A stretch of 42,932 nucleotides of DNA, from IMG/VR virus record IMGVR_UViG_3300048834_000087, positions 1 to 42,932 of that record. One strand, 5' to 3'. The notes beneath the pieces are model-generated. The model saw only the letters and a list, made by a program, of their open reading frames with translations, searched no databases and was not told the origin of the DNA. Below, in pieces: positions 30,815-39,116 of the stretch. The position numbers were made by a program, and so were the translations under genes. This DNA is from a virus. Position 1 is the stretch's first letter, and the number at the start of each line of letters is the position of its first letter.

Positions 30815-31625
30815 TTTTCGCTCCCCTGATAATAGCCCTGATTGTTGTGGCAGCTACCGAGCCAAGCGCAATGATGCCAATGTATGAATCAAGCGTGCCG
30901 CTGGTTGGTACTGGTTCCTCTAATGGTGCGGGGTTATAGCCACGCCGGCAGCTAGCACTGGCCGGCACGTTAGCTGCAAAAATACTAATCAGGTCTAGTG
31001 GTTCCAATCCGTACATGTTTGCAGCGCCAGCGCTTGCAGCGGTGTCAACTTGGATACCATTGATTTTTTGTATGCCACTATCACCAACCTCTAGCCGTGG
31101 CATCAGCATGGTGCCTAGTGCTGTGGCAGCTGCTGGGAACGTGGTTTGAATCGTACCGGTACGGCTGGTTCCATCCTGATTGTCATAGTTCATTTTCAGG
31201 ATTGGTGCAGTGACGGTGGTAGCTGTGGTCACCAATATCATTGGTGTCAGTATCTGTGGTTTGGATGCTTGCCCCATTTCGGTGCGCAGTACGGGGAACA
31301 CACCAGCGTCAGCTGTGAAGCATGCGCCTGTTGCGGCAAGGTTGATGGTTCCCATTTTGTGAAGTCTGGCAATCATGTAGGTGAGGCCACGTGTGCTACC
31401 AAGGTGCGCGCTGTGAAATCTAAAGTTGCCGCTTGGTATTCGCGGCTTCACAATAGTTGACCATAGCGTCGAACCGACTGCTTCGGGGAAGAAGATGCCG
31501 CCGAGGTTGCCAGTAGCAGCAATGGGTGCTGTGCCGGCTGATGTAGCAATACTAGCCTGTGTGATTTCACACGCTTTGCCCTCGTCAATCAACCGGTCCA
31601 TTTCATCTAGCCGGATAATGGTCAT
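30807..31625 (-). CDS. Paralog 3 of a tandem triplet of beta-rich structural proteins
   Basis: The 272-residue protein is homologous to the two genes before it. Shared landmarks are ARLHKMGTINLAA...CFTAD near residue 90, LKMNYDNQDGTSRTGTIQTT near 145 and MLMPRLEVGDSGIQKING with a GLEPLDL segment near 210. It has a Gly/Ala-rich hydrophobic C-terminus (IGIIALGSVAATTIRAIIRG). Likely a structural beta-sandwich protein; location on the virion unknown. ATGA overlap with paralog 2. Confidence 0.7.
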   Translation of the reverse strand: MTIIRLDEMDRLIDEGKACEITQASIATSAGTAPIAATGNLGGIFFPEAVGSTLWSTIVKPRIPSGNFRFHSAHLGSTRGLTYMIARLHKMGTINLAATGACFTADAGVFPVLRTEMGQASKPQILTPMILVTTATTVTAPILKMNYDNQDGTSRTGTIQTTFPAAATALGTMLMPRLEVGDSGIQKINGIQVDTAASAGAANMYGLEPLDLISIFAANVPASASCRRGYNPAPLEEPVPTSGTLDSYIGIIALGSVAATTIRAIIRGAKNG

Positions 31626-32398
31626 GATGCTCCTAAGAAGTGCATGAAGGCCATGAAGTTTGTTGCTGATGATTGTGCCATGGGGTAGAAACCAATGACC
31701 TCGCCCGGGTAGAACTCAACACATTTTTTTGGTATCTGAATGCTGTCATTTGCGCCAACCAACAAACCTGAACCAACATCTGTTGTTAGCGGTGTCAACC
31801 CTAATAGTTTCAGTGTGCCTGCGGTGCCAGCTGATTTGCTTATGCTTTCCACTGACCGTATCGCTGTGTCACCAGCTTGCAACTGGTTTGGTCTGATGAA
31901 ATATGCGGTGTTGACCGCTATGTTGGTTGGCAATACTACGGTGGCTGTCCGGCCCGATGTGCCATCTTGGTTGGTGTAGCCTATGGTGATGGTTGGCGTG
32001 GTAGCTGTTAAGGCTGCTGTGGCTACTATTGCCACGTGTACGGCATCGGCTTGCACGGTTTCGCCGTACCGGTTCCGGCGTGTACGCATCGGCGTGCCAG
32101 CAGTGAACGTGTTGGATGCAACGGCTAGGCTGCCAAGTTCTGTTTCTACAGCAATCACCGCGATGCTTTGCCCGGGTAGTGGTCCCGCGCCAGCACGCAT
32201 GCAGTAGCAACCGGTTGGCCCGGTCATTGTTGGTATCGTTAACTGGGTGGCCATCCTGCGGCCGCTCATGCTGCCTGACGCCGTGGTGCCTGCCGTGGCT
32301 GTCGCTGTGTCACGTATCGCAACAGTCCGATCAAATCGTTTCCACAGGTGTGCTGAACGCAATGCCTCTTCAGGTGAACGTGTTGGGATAATGCTCAT
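31622..32398 (-). CDS. Paralog 2 of the tandem triplet
   Basis: The 258-residue protein shares ETELGSLAVASNTFTAG, TIGYTNQDGTSGRTATVV, RPNQLQAGDTAIRSVES and LKLLGLTPL with its neighbours. It starts in an ATGA overlap with paralog 1. No enzymatic motif; the pattern of alternating hydrophobic strands suggests a beta sandwich. Probably a virion or fibre-linked protein, by company only. Confidence 0.7.
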   Translation of the reverse strand: MSIIPTRSPEEALRSAHLWKRFDRTVAIRDTATATAGTTASGSMSGRRMATQLTIPTMTGPTGCYCMRAGAGPLPGQSIAVIAVETELGSLAVASNTFTAGTPMRTRRNRYGETVQADAVHVAIVATAALTATTPTITIGYTNQDGTSGRTATVVLPTNIAVNTAYFIRPNQLQAGDTAIRSVESISKSAGTAGTLKLLGLTPLTTDVGSGLLVGANDSIQIPKKCVEFYPGEVIGFYPMAQSSATNFMAFMHFLGAS

Positions 32399-33168
32399 GC
32401 TTCATCACCAACAAACTGGATGCTACCGCTCATGCGTGCCGCTGTTACTACACCAAGCATGAACGCGCCAATGGTGGTTCCCGCTTCATCCCATTTGTAT
32501 ATGACGCCCTCGTTGATGTAATCAAATCCCATGGCCACAGCTGCTGATGATGCTGGCCAAATCACTGCATCCATTACGCCCCAGAACTTGATTACCCCTG
32601 TTGGTGTGGTGCCAGCTGCGCGCGCTGCGTTTGATATGTCTAGCACGCCATGGTCACCTGCCAGCATTGGTAATAGTCCAGCGCTACCAATCGGCGCTGA
32701 CGCGGTTAGCGTGGCCGCTGGCGAGACCTGCCCGGTATTGCCGTCCTGATCCTCGTAGGTGGCGGTGAACGTGCCGGGGGTGGCGTTCAGCGCGGTTGTT
32801 ACTTCACAAATCACTGGGCCTGATACTTGCCGTGATTCACCTAGCTCTGTCACTGTAGGCATCACTGCACCATCGGTGAACGTACCCGATGCACCGCTAA
32901 TGTCTAGGCTTCCAAGGTCAACAATCCTGCCCACTAACATTGGTGCGTTTTGTGTGGAGTGAATCCATGCCTTGCATGGCATGTACGCGGTTACGCCTGA
33001 CGGCATTGCTGGTATGGCTTTGGTATGCCCGGCGCGTTGCATGTTCTGCACCGGGGTGGTTGAGTGGATACCTACGCGGTTGGCCACGCCATGGTCATCA
33101 AATGGTTGACGTGCTTCATACCCGGCACACACGCGGCGCACAATATCGTTGGGGTGAAGTATTGCCAT
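32395..33168 (-). CDS. Paralog 1 of the tandem triplet, next to the collagen-like fibre
   Basis: The 257-residue protein opens the triplet two bases after the fibre gene. Landmarks matching the others are RIVDLGSLDISGASGTFTDG, FTATYEDQDGNTGQ and LLPMLAGDHGVLDISNAAR. The N-terminus (YEARQPFDDHGVANRVGIHS) is unlike the other two. Could form homo- or hetero-trimers that carry or cap the fibre; this is inference. Confidence 0.7.
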   Translation of the reverse strand: MAILHPNDIVRRVCAGYEARQPFDDHGVANRVGIHSTTPVQNMQRAGHTKAIPAMPSGVTAYMPCKAWIHSTQNAPMLVGRIVDLGSLDISGASGTFTDGAVMPTVTELGESRQVSGPVICEVTTALNATPGTFTATYEDQDGNTGQVSPAATLTASAPIGSAGLLPMLAGDHGVLDISNAARAAGTTPTGVIKFWGVMDAVIWPASSAAVAMGFDYINEGVIYKWDEAGTTIGAFMLGVVTAARMSGSIQFVGDEA

Positions 33169-33170
33169 GG

Positions 33171-34574
33171 CTAGTATCCCCTCGCGTAGCCGATAACACG
33201 GTACTTGTCTGCTGTGCTGTGGTAGCGCGCTACGATTGTGTCTGTGGCTGCGGCAGCTGCTGATGTGTAGAACGTGGGCAAGTCACCGAAATCAAACTTG
33301 GTGTCAAACGCTAGTTGCCGGCCACCTGTTCCGTCTTGCTTGATTTCCCATGTGTAGGTGTAGCCGTCTACGCCGTTGGTTGGGTTGCCTAGTGTGCGGT
33401 CTGCGCCGAGCGTGACCCTGAATAGTGTGCCGAGGCTGCAATCTGTGGCGATGGTTCCGGCATCGGTTAGCGTGGCGATGACGGCTACGTTTCCATCTGC
33501 ACCATCTGTGCCGTCTGCGCCATCGGCTCCGGCTGGTCCTTGCAGGCTGGTGCCGGCTGGCCATACGCCACCGGCTTTCGGCCCGTATATGAACCCGGTT
33601 GTGGTGCGTATGTATAGGTCTCCGTCAACACCTTCAGTGGTTGGTGCTGCGGTGCCGTACAGGATTTGGCTACCATCAGCGCCATCTGCACCGTCAGCGC
33701 CCGGGGCACCATCAGCGCCATCAGCACCGGCCGGGCCTGTAGCGCCAGCTGCGCCAGCTGCACCCGTTGCACCCGTTGCACCTGTTGGGCCTATCAAGCT
33801 GGTGCCGGTTCCCCATACGCCAGCGGCTTTGGGTCCATAGTATTCATGTGCTGTGGTGTCTAGGTAATAGTCACCGTCAACGCCTGTGCCGCCACTGGGT
33901 GCGCCTGCGCCATTGTGCCATGTCTTACCATCGGCACCGTCTGCGCCGTCCGCTCCGTCAGCGCCATCAGCCCCGGGTGCGCCGTCTGCACCATCTGTTC
34001 CCGGGGAACCGTCAGCGCCTGCTGGTCCCGGGTCACCCTGTATGCCTTGAATACCTTGCGGTCCTTGCGGTCCAGTTGCACCAGTTGCACCAGTAGAACC
34101 CGTGGCACCTGTTGGCCCGGGGTCACCTTGCGGACCAGCCGGACCTGTTGCACCTGTGGCACCAGTAGCGCCCGGGTCACCCTGTGGTCCCTGCGCACCA
34201 ACCAATGAAGCTAACCACGCTGCCTCGTTACCAACAAACCCATTGTCAACAGCTACCTGATAACCACTATCGCCATCAACACCAGCTGTGCCCTGTGGAC
34301 CAGTTGCACCCTGTGGTCCTGTAGCGCCCTGAATCCCCTGTGGTCCTTGCGGGCCAGTAGGTCCAGCTGGTCCCGTAGCACCGGTTGCACCGGTAGCGCC
34401 AGCTGGTCCAGTAGGTCCAACATCGCCCTGTGGTCCCTCCGGCCCGGGGTCACCCTGTTCACCAACTGGACCCTGAACACCTTGCGGCCCGGGCACAGTC
34501 ATCACCACTGGTTCATTGCTACTGGTTCCACCTAGTGGATTGCGTACACCTTCCCGGGTTCTGCGCAACGCCAT
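33171..34574 (-). CDS. Collagen-like fibre protein
   Basis: The 467-residue protein has long Gly-X-Y blocks: about residues 30-107, 126-212, 262-303 and 342-362, with PQG, ATG and ADG triplets dominating. Between them lie a [20 protein letters not shown] module common in phage fibres, and two copies of a [18 protein letters not shown]...YGPKAAGVW module. The C-terminal 100 residues ([19 protein letters not shown] ... GYARGY) form a beta-rich tip. It should be a trimeric surface fibre, on head or tail, that may bind polysaccharide or cells. It lies between the two terminase genes, far from the tail fibre. Confidence 0.9.
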   Translation of the reverse strand: MALRRTREGVRNPLGGTSSNEPVVMTVPGPQGVQGPVGEQGDPGPEGPQGDVGPTGPAGATGATGATGPAGPTGPQGPQGIQGATGPQGATGPQGTAGVDGDSGYQVAVDNGFVGNEAAWLASLVGAQGPQGDPGATGATGATGPAGPQGDPGPTGATGSTGATGATGPQGPQGIQGIQGDPGPAGADGSPGTDGADGAPGADGADGADGADGADGKTWHNGAGAPSGGTGVDGDYYLDTTAHEYYGPKAAGVWGTGTSLIGPTGATGATGAAGAAGATGPAGADGADGAPGADGADGADGSQILYGTAAPTTEGVDGDLYIRTTTGFIYGPKAGGVWPAGTSLQGPAGADGADGTDGADGNVAVIATLTDAGTIATDCSLGTLFRVTLGADRTLGNPTNGVDGYTYTWEIKQDGTGGRQLAFDTKFDFGDLPTFYTSAAAAATDTIVARYHSTADKYRVIGYARGY

Positions 34575-34577
34575 GCC

Positions 34578-35225
34578 CTATACCTCCACGTCATGGTTGG
34601 AATCATCATGCTCGACGCTAACCGCAAGCAGGTGCTTGCCAAGCGCAACGCGTGCCAGTTCCTCTTGCTCTTCAGTTAGGTGACAATCACGTAACACGTT
34701 CTTGATTACCACACCAATGGTTTCCGCCCAACGCTGCATCACCATCTGGTCATCGCCACCATTCTGAACGGTGACGGTATCGTGCTTGCCCCATGTTTCC
34801 CGGTCCATGCGTTCCAACACGGATAGCACCTCGCGGGGTTCCATCACTGGTGCCAGTTCCTGCAACCGCTGTTCAAGCTGTGCCTGTAAATGCACGCACG
34901 CGTCATAGTAACGCTCCAGAAAACCCCTATACATTTCTTCGGTTTCGTTCAGGGGTACGCCGTTATCGTGTAGCGCTTGCGCGTCGAGGCCGGCTACTAT
35001 CCATCGGCGGACGGTGCTTTTACTGATGTTGATTTGTTTGCGTGCTGTGGCTGGTCTTAGTCCGGTGCGTATGGCTGTGATGAGTAGGTCTGCGTGGGTG
35101 TTGAACTTGTTGGGTCTGCCGGGTTCGTGTTTGGTGTGGGGGTGGTCTAGGCAGCGTCCTGCTACGCGTGCGATGCGTCGGCAGCCGGGTGTGTTGCATT
35201 GTTTGCGGGTGGGTTTTTTGGCCAT
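34578..35225 (-). CDS. Probable terminase small subunit with zinc knuckle
   Basis: The 215-residue protein starts with CNTPGCRRIARVAGRCLDH, a Cys/His zinc knuckle, then a helix-turn-helix (ATARKQINISKSTVRRWIVAGL), then a long coiled helix (residues about 115-165) that would oligomerise, and an acidic end (EHDDSNHDVEV). This architecture and the place before the structural genes fit a terminase small subunit that binds the pac site. ATG 35225 has AAGGG close by; a TTG at 35282 in frame overlaps the preceding gene. An alternative is a transcription regulator. Confidence 0.7.
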   Translation of the reverse strand: MAKKPTRKQCNTPGCRRIARVAGRCLDHPHTKHEPGRPNKFNTHADLLITAIRTGLRPATARKQINISKSTVRRWIVAGLDAQALHDNGVPLNETEEMYRGFLERYYDACVHLQAQLEQRLQELAPVMEPREVLSVLERMDRETWGKHDTVTVQNGGDDQMVMQRWAETIGVVIKNVLRDCHLTEEQEELARVALGKHLLAVSVEHDDSNHDVEV

Positions 35226-35250
35226 GCCCTTATGGTATGGGTTGCGTCGG

Positions 35251-35472
35251 CTAGTGCCGTCTTCCCCCGGGGTACGCTTCAATCAGTTCATCGGTGGTGT
35301 CTTCATTCCAGCTAAGTTTGTCTGCTGTTATTTTGCGTATGTTGGTTGGGTACCATGTTGATTGGTTCCGGTATTCGTTGATGATGCCGCGCGCTCGGTG
35401 TAGGTCTAGTGATGCGCCTATGACTTCATCACCTTCATAGCCGTAGTCAATGCTGACTATGTAGATGTTCAT
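35251..35472 (-). CDS. Small unknown protein
   Basis: A 73-residue protein beginning MNIYIVSIDYGYEGDEV, followed by a helix (LDLHRARGIINEYRNQ) and an acidic end. ATG 35472 lies in an ATGA overlap with the preceding gene. Function unknown; an alternative start is 35481. Confidence 0.65.
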   Translation of the reverse strand: MNIYIVSIDYGYEGDEVIGASLDLHRARGIINEYRNQSTWYPTNIRKITADKLSWNEDTTDELIEAYPGGRRH

Positions 35473-35849
35473 GGGGTCCATGTCACTGCGTCATTGTCGG
35501 TTAGTCCATAGATTTGTGTGCCTTCGGTGCAGTGGATTTGGAAGGTCTGGCCGGGTGGCCTGTGTTGGTATGGTTCTAGTTCTATGCCTAGCAGTTTTGC
35601 TAGTTGGTTGATGTGGCTTGGTGGGGCTGCTGGCAGGGTTATGGTTTGTGTGCCACTGGCTGTGAACCATATGGTGTTGTGTACTTGGTGTAGCGCTACG
35701 GCGCGGGGTAGTGATGGGTACCGCATGCGTGTGATGATGTATGCACCTATCTTGGCTGCGCATGCGTCATGGTGGTGTTGGTAGTTGGTGTCTGCTGGTG
35801 GTTGGAACACTGGCCAGTCGTCTTTGATGGCTAGGTCTGATGGTTTCAT
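35469..35849 (-). CDS. Unknown protein
   Basis: A 126-residue protein of unknown function, His-rich near residue 25 (YQHHHDACAAKIGAYI) with a beta-like C-terminus (PGQTFQIHCTEGTQIYG). Overlaps both neighbours by ATGA. Confidence 0.65.
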   Translation of the reverse strand: MKPSDLAIKDDWPVFQPPADTNYQHHHDACAAKIGAYIITRMRYPSLPRAVALHQVHNTIWFTASGTQTITLPAAPPSHINQLAKLLGIELEPYQHRPPGQTFQIHCTEGTQIYGLTDNDAVTWTP

Positions 35850-36112
35850 TGCTGTGGCTCCATGATGGTCATTGATTTACGCGCGTTGACGGTTGCGGGG
35901 TGAATCATTCCCGGTTCGTTGCAGCCTCTGCATAGAACAAACAGCCATGTTGGTGGTACCACTTCACATCTTATTTGTGTGAAGGTTAGGACCATGGCGC
36001 GGTTGCAGTGGGTACACCATCCCTCCATCTGTGTGCGTTTCACGGCAGTAGTCTTTGCGCTGTTATTGTCATAACGGTCATCAGCTGTTGCTGGTGGCAT
36101 GATTCGTACCAT
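35846..36112 (-). CDS. Small zinc-ribbon protein
   Basis: An 88-residue protein with GWCTHCNRAM and LFVLCRGCNEPG, a CxxC...CxxC ribbon. The start is uncertain: 36112 is a guess, since no ribosome site is visible; the open frame reaches 36226 and overlaps the previous gene for 187 bases, while a start at 36028 would lie beyond that gene. The C-terminal half, including both cysteine pairs, is certain. Confidence 0.5.
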   Translation of the reverse strand: MVRIMPPATADDRYDNNSAKTTAVKRTQMEGWCTHCNRAMVLTFTQIRCEVVPPTWLFVLCRGCNEPGMIHPATVNARKSMTIMEPQQ

Positions 36113-36276
36113 TGACGTATGGCGTGTTCTGGTCCCGCTGCTATGACGCTGCCCATTCCCTGTTCGTCTTGGTTGCCTATGTATCTGACAATGATCTGGT
36201 ACCTGTGCCATGTTGCTGTGTCCCATGGTGGTGTGCGCCCGGGTGGTGGCTGTGCTGATTCGCGCTTTTCAATCAT
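36040..36276 (-). CDS. Small unknown protein
   Basis: A 78-residue protein of unknown function; residues 22-60 (ATWHRYQIIVRYIGNQDEQG then VIAAGPEHAIRQW) suggest a small alpha/beta fold. Leader CGAGACCCACGCC, a variant of the recurrent element, lies before the ATG. Confidence 0.6.
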   Translation of the reverse strand: MIEKRESAQPPPGRTPPWDTATWHRYQIIVRYIGNQDEQGMGSVIAAGPEHAIRQWYESCHQQQLMTVMTITAQRLLP

Positions 36277-36289
36277 GGCGTGGGTCTCG
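36277..36289 (-). promoter_or_regulatory. Degenerate start-associated sequence
   Basis: CGAGACCCACGCC before ATG 36276; here the GGAG core is weakened to CGAG. Confidence 0.5.
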
Positions 36290-36646
36290 CTATCGTTTCG
36301 GTGTTCGTGGTGCGTGGTCAGGACAGTACCAATACAGGCTGCCGTTGCCTTTGGGGCTGTTGATTATGACCACTTGATGGTCTGTGCAGCTGGCGCATTG
36401 TTGTGGGTAGTCTTGCCATGGTGCGTCTGGGCATAGGGCTAACAGTGCTTCGCGTGGTCCGCTGGCGGTGTGATGGGTTGGGTAGGTGTTGCCCTGTTCC
36501 CATGTCCATGCTTTCCATCGTGCGGATTGTGTTGGTTCTACGCGTATGTGGTGCTTGGTGAAGTCTAGTGGGAATCGCACTGGGTGGATGGGTGGTTTTG
36601 TTTGGTTGAACTGTAGGGGTATTGGTTTGAAGTCACAGCTTGCCAT
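36290..36646 (-). CDS. Unknown protein with zinc-like C-terminus
   Basis: A 118-residue protein with CASCTDHQ and WYCPDHAP near its end, a possible Cys/His zinc site, and WKAWTWEQGN in the middle. It begins one base after the preceding stop. Function unknown. Confidence 0.65.
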   Translation of the reverse strand: MASCDFKPIPLQFNQTKPPIHPVRFPLDFTKHHIRVEPTQSARWKAWTWEQGNTYPTHHTASGPREALLALCPDAPWQDYPQQCASCTDHQVVIINSPKGNGSLYWYCPDHAPRTPKR

Positions 36647-36647
36647 G

Positions 36648-37073
36648 TCACGCTACCACTCCTGTGATGCGAAACATGGCATGTTTGTCTGTTAATCCCG
36701 GCGCTGTTTCTCGTGGCCATTGCTCTATAACCGCGCGTTGTCGTTGCCGCCATATCGCGTTGTCTGGGTCTATCCCGGACCGGTAGCAGGCAGCGCGCCA
36801 TTGTGCGTCTAGTGCGTCAAATCGTTCTCTGGTTTTTTTGCGTAGTTGGGCCGAGTCATATATGACACCGGCTTGAATCCGCCATATCTCTAAATCGTAT
36901 TCATCGCCACCAAATATCAGCTGCATGGTTCGCGCGTAGTTGTCACAGGCAATGACGCGGACCCATTGCACCAGTTCGCCATCACCGTGGTACAGCCTAT
37001 GCAGTTCTTCATCGTTTATGGTTATGGTGGTTGTTATGTCTGTTTGTCGCCTGTCTTCATGTCTGACAATCAT
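36648..37073 (-). CDS. Unknown protein
   Basis: A 141-residue acidic/basic alternating protein; the first half looks beta-rich (TTTITINDEELHRLYHGD), the second helical (QLRKKTRERFDALDAQW). Starts in an ATGA overlap. No family recognised. Confidence 0.65.
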   Translation of the reverse strand: MIVRHEDRRQTDITTTITINDEELHRLYHGDGELVQWVRVIACDNYARTMQLIFGGDEYDLEIWRIQAGVIYDSAQLRKKTRERFDALDAQWRAACYRSGIDPDNAIWRQRQRAVIEQWPRETAPGLTDKHAMFRITGVVA

Positions 37074-37297
37074 CGTGTGTGCCCGTTTCGTTTCCGTTTT
37101 TTGCGTCTTCGCTCTGCACGGTTTTTAGCGCGGCGCGCATCACCGGGGCTGGATTCATCAGCAACGCCAGCTGGCATCAGTGTGGCACCAAACAGGTCAT
37201 GTGTTGGCGTTGCTGGCATGTCCTTCACCGCTTCATAAAACTCGTTTAGCGCGCCAGCTGGGTTGCCGATTGATAACAGCCGTGGCTGGTCATCCAT
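37070..37297 (-). CDS. Small protein with very basic C-terminus
   Basis: A 75-residue protein whose last 22 residues are mostly Arg/Lys (AKNRAERRRKKRKRNGHTR), which should bind nucleic acid or ribosomes. The N-terminal part (RLLSIGNPAGALNEFYEAV) is amphipathic. Function unknown. Confidence 0.65.
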   Translation of the reverse strand: MDDQPRLLSIGNPAGALNEFYEAVKDMPATPTHDLFGATLMPAGVADESSPGDARRAKNRAERRRKKRKRNGHTR

Positions 37298-37583
37298 GGC
37301 CGTTAGTCATCTTGTCTATCAATGACAACGTGGTTTTGATTTGTTCCAGTGTGTCACCACGTTCCAGCATGGTTTGTATTTGGGATGCTTCAGTCATCAC
37401 GCTTTCACATCCGTCAACAATCATGGCTGCTATGTCTAGTGCCTCGTTGGTGCGTAACATCATTTGTGTGTTGTTAGCGAAGGCTAGAACCACCAAGCCA
37501 ATGGCTTTTTTGCTGTTGGCATCTATGGCGATTTGTGATGTGACCTCTAGGGTGTTCAGTTCTGTTAGTTCTGTGGTGGTCAT
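37290..37583 (-). CDS. Unknown protein
   Basis: A 97-residue protein of unknown function with one beta-like core (KAIGLVVLAFANNTQMMLRT) and a long helix (DIAAMIVDGCESVMTEASQI). AGGAACACACC precedes the ATG, overlapping the next gene by 8 bases. Confidence 0.65.
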   Translation of the reverse strand: MTTTELTELNTLEVTSQIAIDANSKKAIGLVVLAFANNTQMMLRTNEALDIAAMIVDGCESVMTEASQIQTMLERGDTLEQIKTTLSLIDKMTNGHG

Positions 37584-37608
37584 GGTGTGTTCCTGTGTTG
37601 ATTGTTGG

Positions 37609-37833
37609 CTAGGCTACGGCTACGCCGGGTGCGTTCCAGTGCGCGCCTTTGGCTATCAGTGTGGCTAGTGTTTGCAGTGCTGCTAGTTTGTTGTCACGCT
37701 CGAACGCTTCAGCGCTGGTTGGTTGTAGTAGCAACCCGGCTTGCTCGATCTGGTCATATTGTTGTTTTACCAGTGCCAAGATTGCTTCCTCGGTGGTGTC
37801 TGTTTTATCTGACTGGATGATTGCTAGTGGCAT
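37609..37833 (-). CDS. Small helical unknown protein
   Basis: A 74-residue helical protein (EEAILALVKQQYDQIEQAGL, ERDNKLAALQTLATLIAKGA). GAAAGGACCACCC precedes its ATG, inside the 3' end of the preceding gene (29-base overlap). Confidence 0.65.
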   Translation of the reverse strand: MPLAIIQSDKTDTTEEAILALVKQQYDQIEQAGLLLQPTSAEAFERDNKLAALQTLATLIAKGAHWNAPGVAVA

Positions 37834-38887
37834 TGTGGGTGGTCCTTTCGTATTTGTTGCATACCCATATGGGTAGTTGTTTTTGGTGCGCTTCGGGTCT
37901 GGCGCTTGGTGTTACCCGATCTGTTTTGGTAATGGTTCCGGCTTTCGCTGCTGCACGCATGACTGGCCCTAGCGCTGATGGTTCTGGTGGCTTGCCTACT
38001 TCGGCCCATACGTCATCAGCTGTCATGGTTGGCTGGCGTTTGCTGATACGGCGGATGGCTACCATGGCCTGTATTTTCCATTCTGGTGGCGCGTTGGTAT
38101 CGGCGCGGTGTATGGCCTCGTTGGTTACTGTGGCGGCTAGTGCTGGGTCAAATGTTTGTTCTTGGTGTACGGTCATCCACTCGCCGCATTGGCAGGCTAT
38201 GCCTTGGTGTGTTGCGTTTGGTGTGTCTTGTGTGTTGCCGCAGTTGGCGCAGCGCACGCGGTGTAGAACTGGTTGGTGTGCTGGCGCTGCTGGTGGTAGT
38301 GGTGCAAAGTCGCATGTTGGTAGGGAAGGCACGGGCGGGGCTTGAGGGGTATCCCCGCCCGTGCTAGCAGTAACCGGCGTTACCGGTTGTGTTGCATTTT
38401 CCTCACCTCCTAACATGAACAGGTTGGGTTGTGGCGCTTCAGCTGCGGTCATTGCAACTGCCGGGCCTGTGTAGCTTTCCGCTATCCCTTCGGCGCGGGT
38501 GCGGTGACGCTGCGCGTGTTGACACGTTGCGAAATGTGAAACGAATCGGTAGCTGCCATCTGGTTCAACTACGTCAGCTGCAAGATTGTTTGGCCCGGGA
38601 AACCGCGTTAGGTTGATGTTGCCGTTGCTTGCCATCCGCGCGTCTATCGGCATGCGGCTACCAGTGTTGGTGGTGGCCCACAGTATCGGCCCGTCACACG
38701 TACTGCATCGAGCTATGTCACCGTGTGGTGAACGCTTCGGGAAATAGCACACGTCACGGTGTAGCGTTCCGTCCATGTTGAACGCGTCATTGCCGCGCCA
38801 TGTAACTTCATGGCCGCATGCTTTGCATTGCCGTGGTGTGCCGGGTGCGTCACGTTTGACTATTCCCGTGATTGGTTCTTTAGCCAT
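37805..38887 (-). CDS. Multi-zinc-finger protein with winged-helix C-terminus
   Basis: The 360-residue protein has three Cys/His sites: CKACGHEV near residue 20, CSTCDGP near 60 with HFATCQHAQRH near 120, and VRCANCGNTQ ... IACQCGEW near 215-240. A Pro-rich linker (residues about 150-205) separates them. The C-terminal 110 residues (MVAIRRISKRQPTMTADDVW, then GPVMRAAAKAGTITKTDR) read as a winged helix. It probably binds DNA in replication or regulation, but no family is certain. It is coupled by TGATG to the small membrane gene upstream. Confidence 0.65.
   Translation of the reverse strand: MAKEPITGIVKRDAPGTPRQCKACGHEVTWRGNDAFNMDGTLHRDVCYFPKRSPHGDIARCSTCDGPILWATTNTGSRMPIDARMASNGNINLTRFPGPNNLAADVVEPDGSYRFVSHFATCQHAQRHRTRAEGIAESYTGPAVAMTAAEAPQPNLFMLGGEENATQPVTPVTASTGGDTPQAPPVPSLPTCDFAPLPPAAPAHQPVLHRVRCANCGNTQDTPNATHQGIACQCGEWMTVHQEQTFDPALAATVTNEAIHRADTNAPPEWKIQAMVAIRRISKRQPTMTADDVWAEVGKPPEPSALGPVMRAAAKAGTITKTDRVTPSARPEAHQKQLPIWVCNKYERTTHNATSNHPVR
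38329..38364. promoter_or_regulatory. Perfect 12-bp inverted repeat inside a coding region
   Basis: GCACGGGCGGGG and CCCCGCCCGTGC around a 12-base loop, within the Pro-rich linker of the zinc-finger gene. A strong hairpin in either transcript, with no T-run after it. The GGGCGGGG/CCCCGCCC core recurs after the capsid gene at 21126. Confidence 0.6.
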
Positions 38888-39084
38888 CAGTGTTGCGCTT
38901 CAATATCAAATGGTGTGCTTCGGTGGTCACACGTGGTGCAGCGCCATATGCCGTTGTGGTCATGGTCTAGGTGGCCGCAGCAATCACACTCAATGAATGG
39001 TGTGCGGATTATCCACGCGGCTAGGCTTACACCTATCATGGCTGATGGTATGGCAACGGCTGTGATGATGCCGAGAATGTTCAT
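38887..39084 (-). CDS. Small membrane protein with zinc ribbon
   Basis: The 65-residue protein has one N-terminal membrane segment (ILGIITAVAIPSAMIGVSLA) and a cytoplasmic or external zinc ribbon (CDCCGHLDHD, CTTCDHRS). An exact GGAGACCCACACC leader precedes it. Function unknown; a membrane-anchored adaptor is possible. Confidence 0.65.
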   Translation of the reverse strand: MNILGIITAVAIPSAMIGVSLAAWIIRTPFIECDCCGHLDHDHNGIWRCTTCDHRSTPFDIEAQH

Positions 39085-39097
39085 GGTGTGGGTCTCC
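39085..39097 (-). promoter_or_regulatory. Start-associated sequence before 38887-39084
   Basis: Exact GGAGACCCACACC; TATAGT, overlapping the RusA stop codon, lies 18 bases upstream on the minus strand, followed by CCCAACA as before the HTH gene at 4205. Confidence 0.7.
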
Positions 39098-39116
39098 TTC
39101 GGTACTACTGTTGGGA

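Noticed and set aside
33485-34480. Apparent repeat proteins in other frames across the fibre gene
   Set aside because: These frames are by-products of the repetitive Gly-X-Y codons.
33500-34500. Short periodic DNA repeats suggesting a CRISPR or tandem array
   Set aside because: The periodicity is that of Gly-X-Y codons with no constant repeat and spacer pattern.
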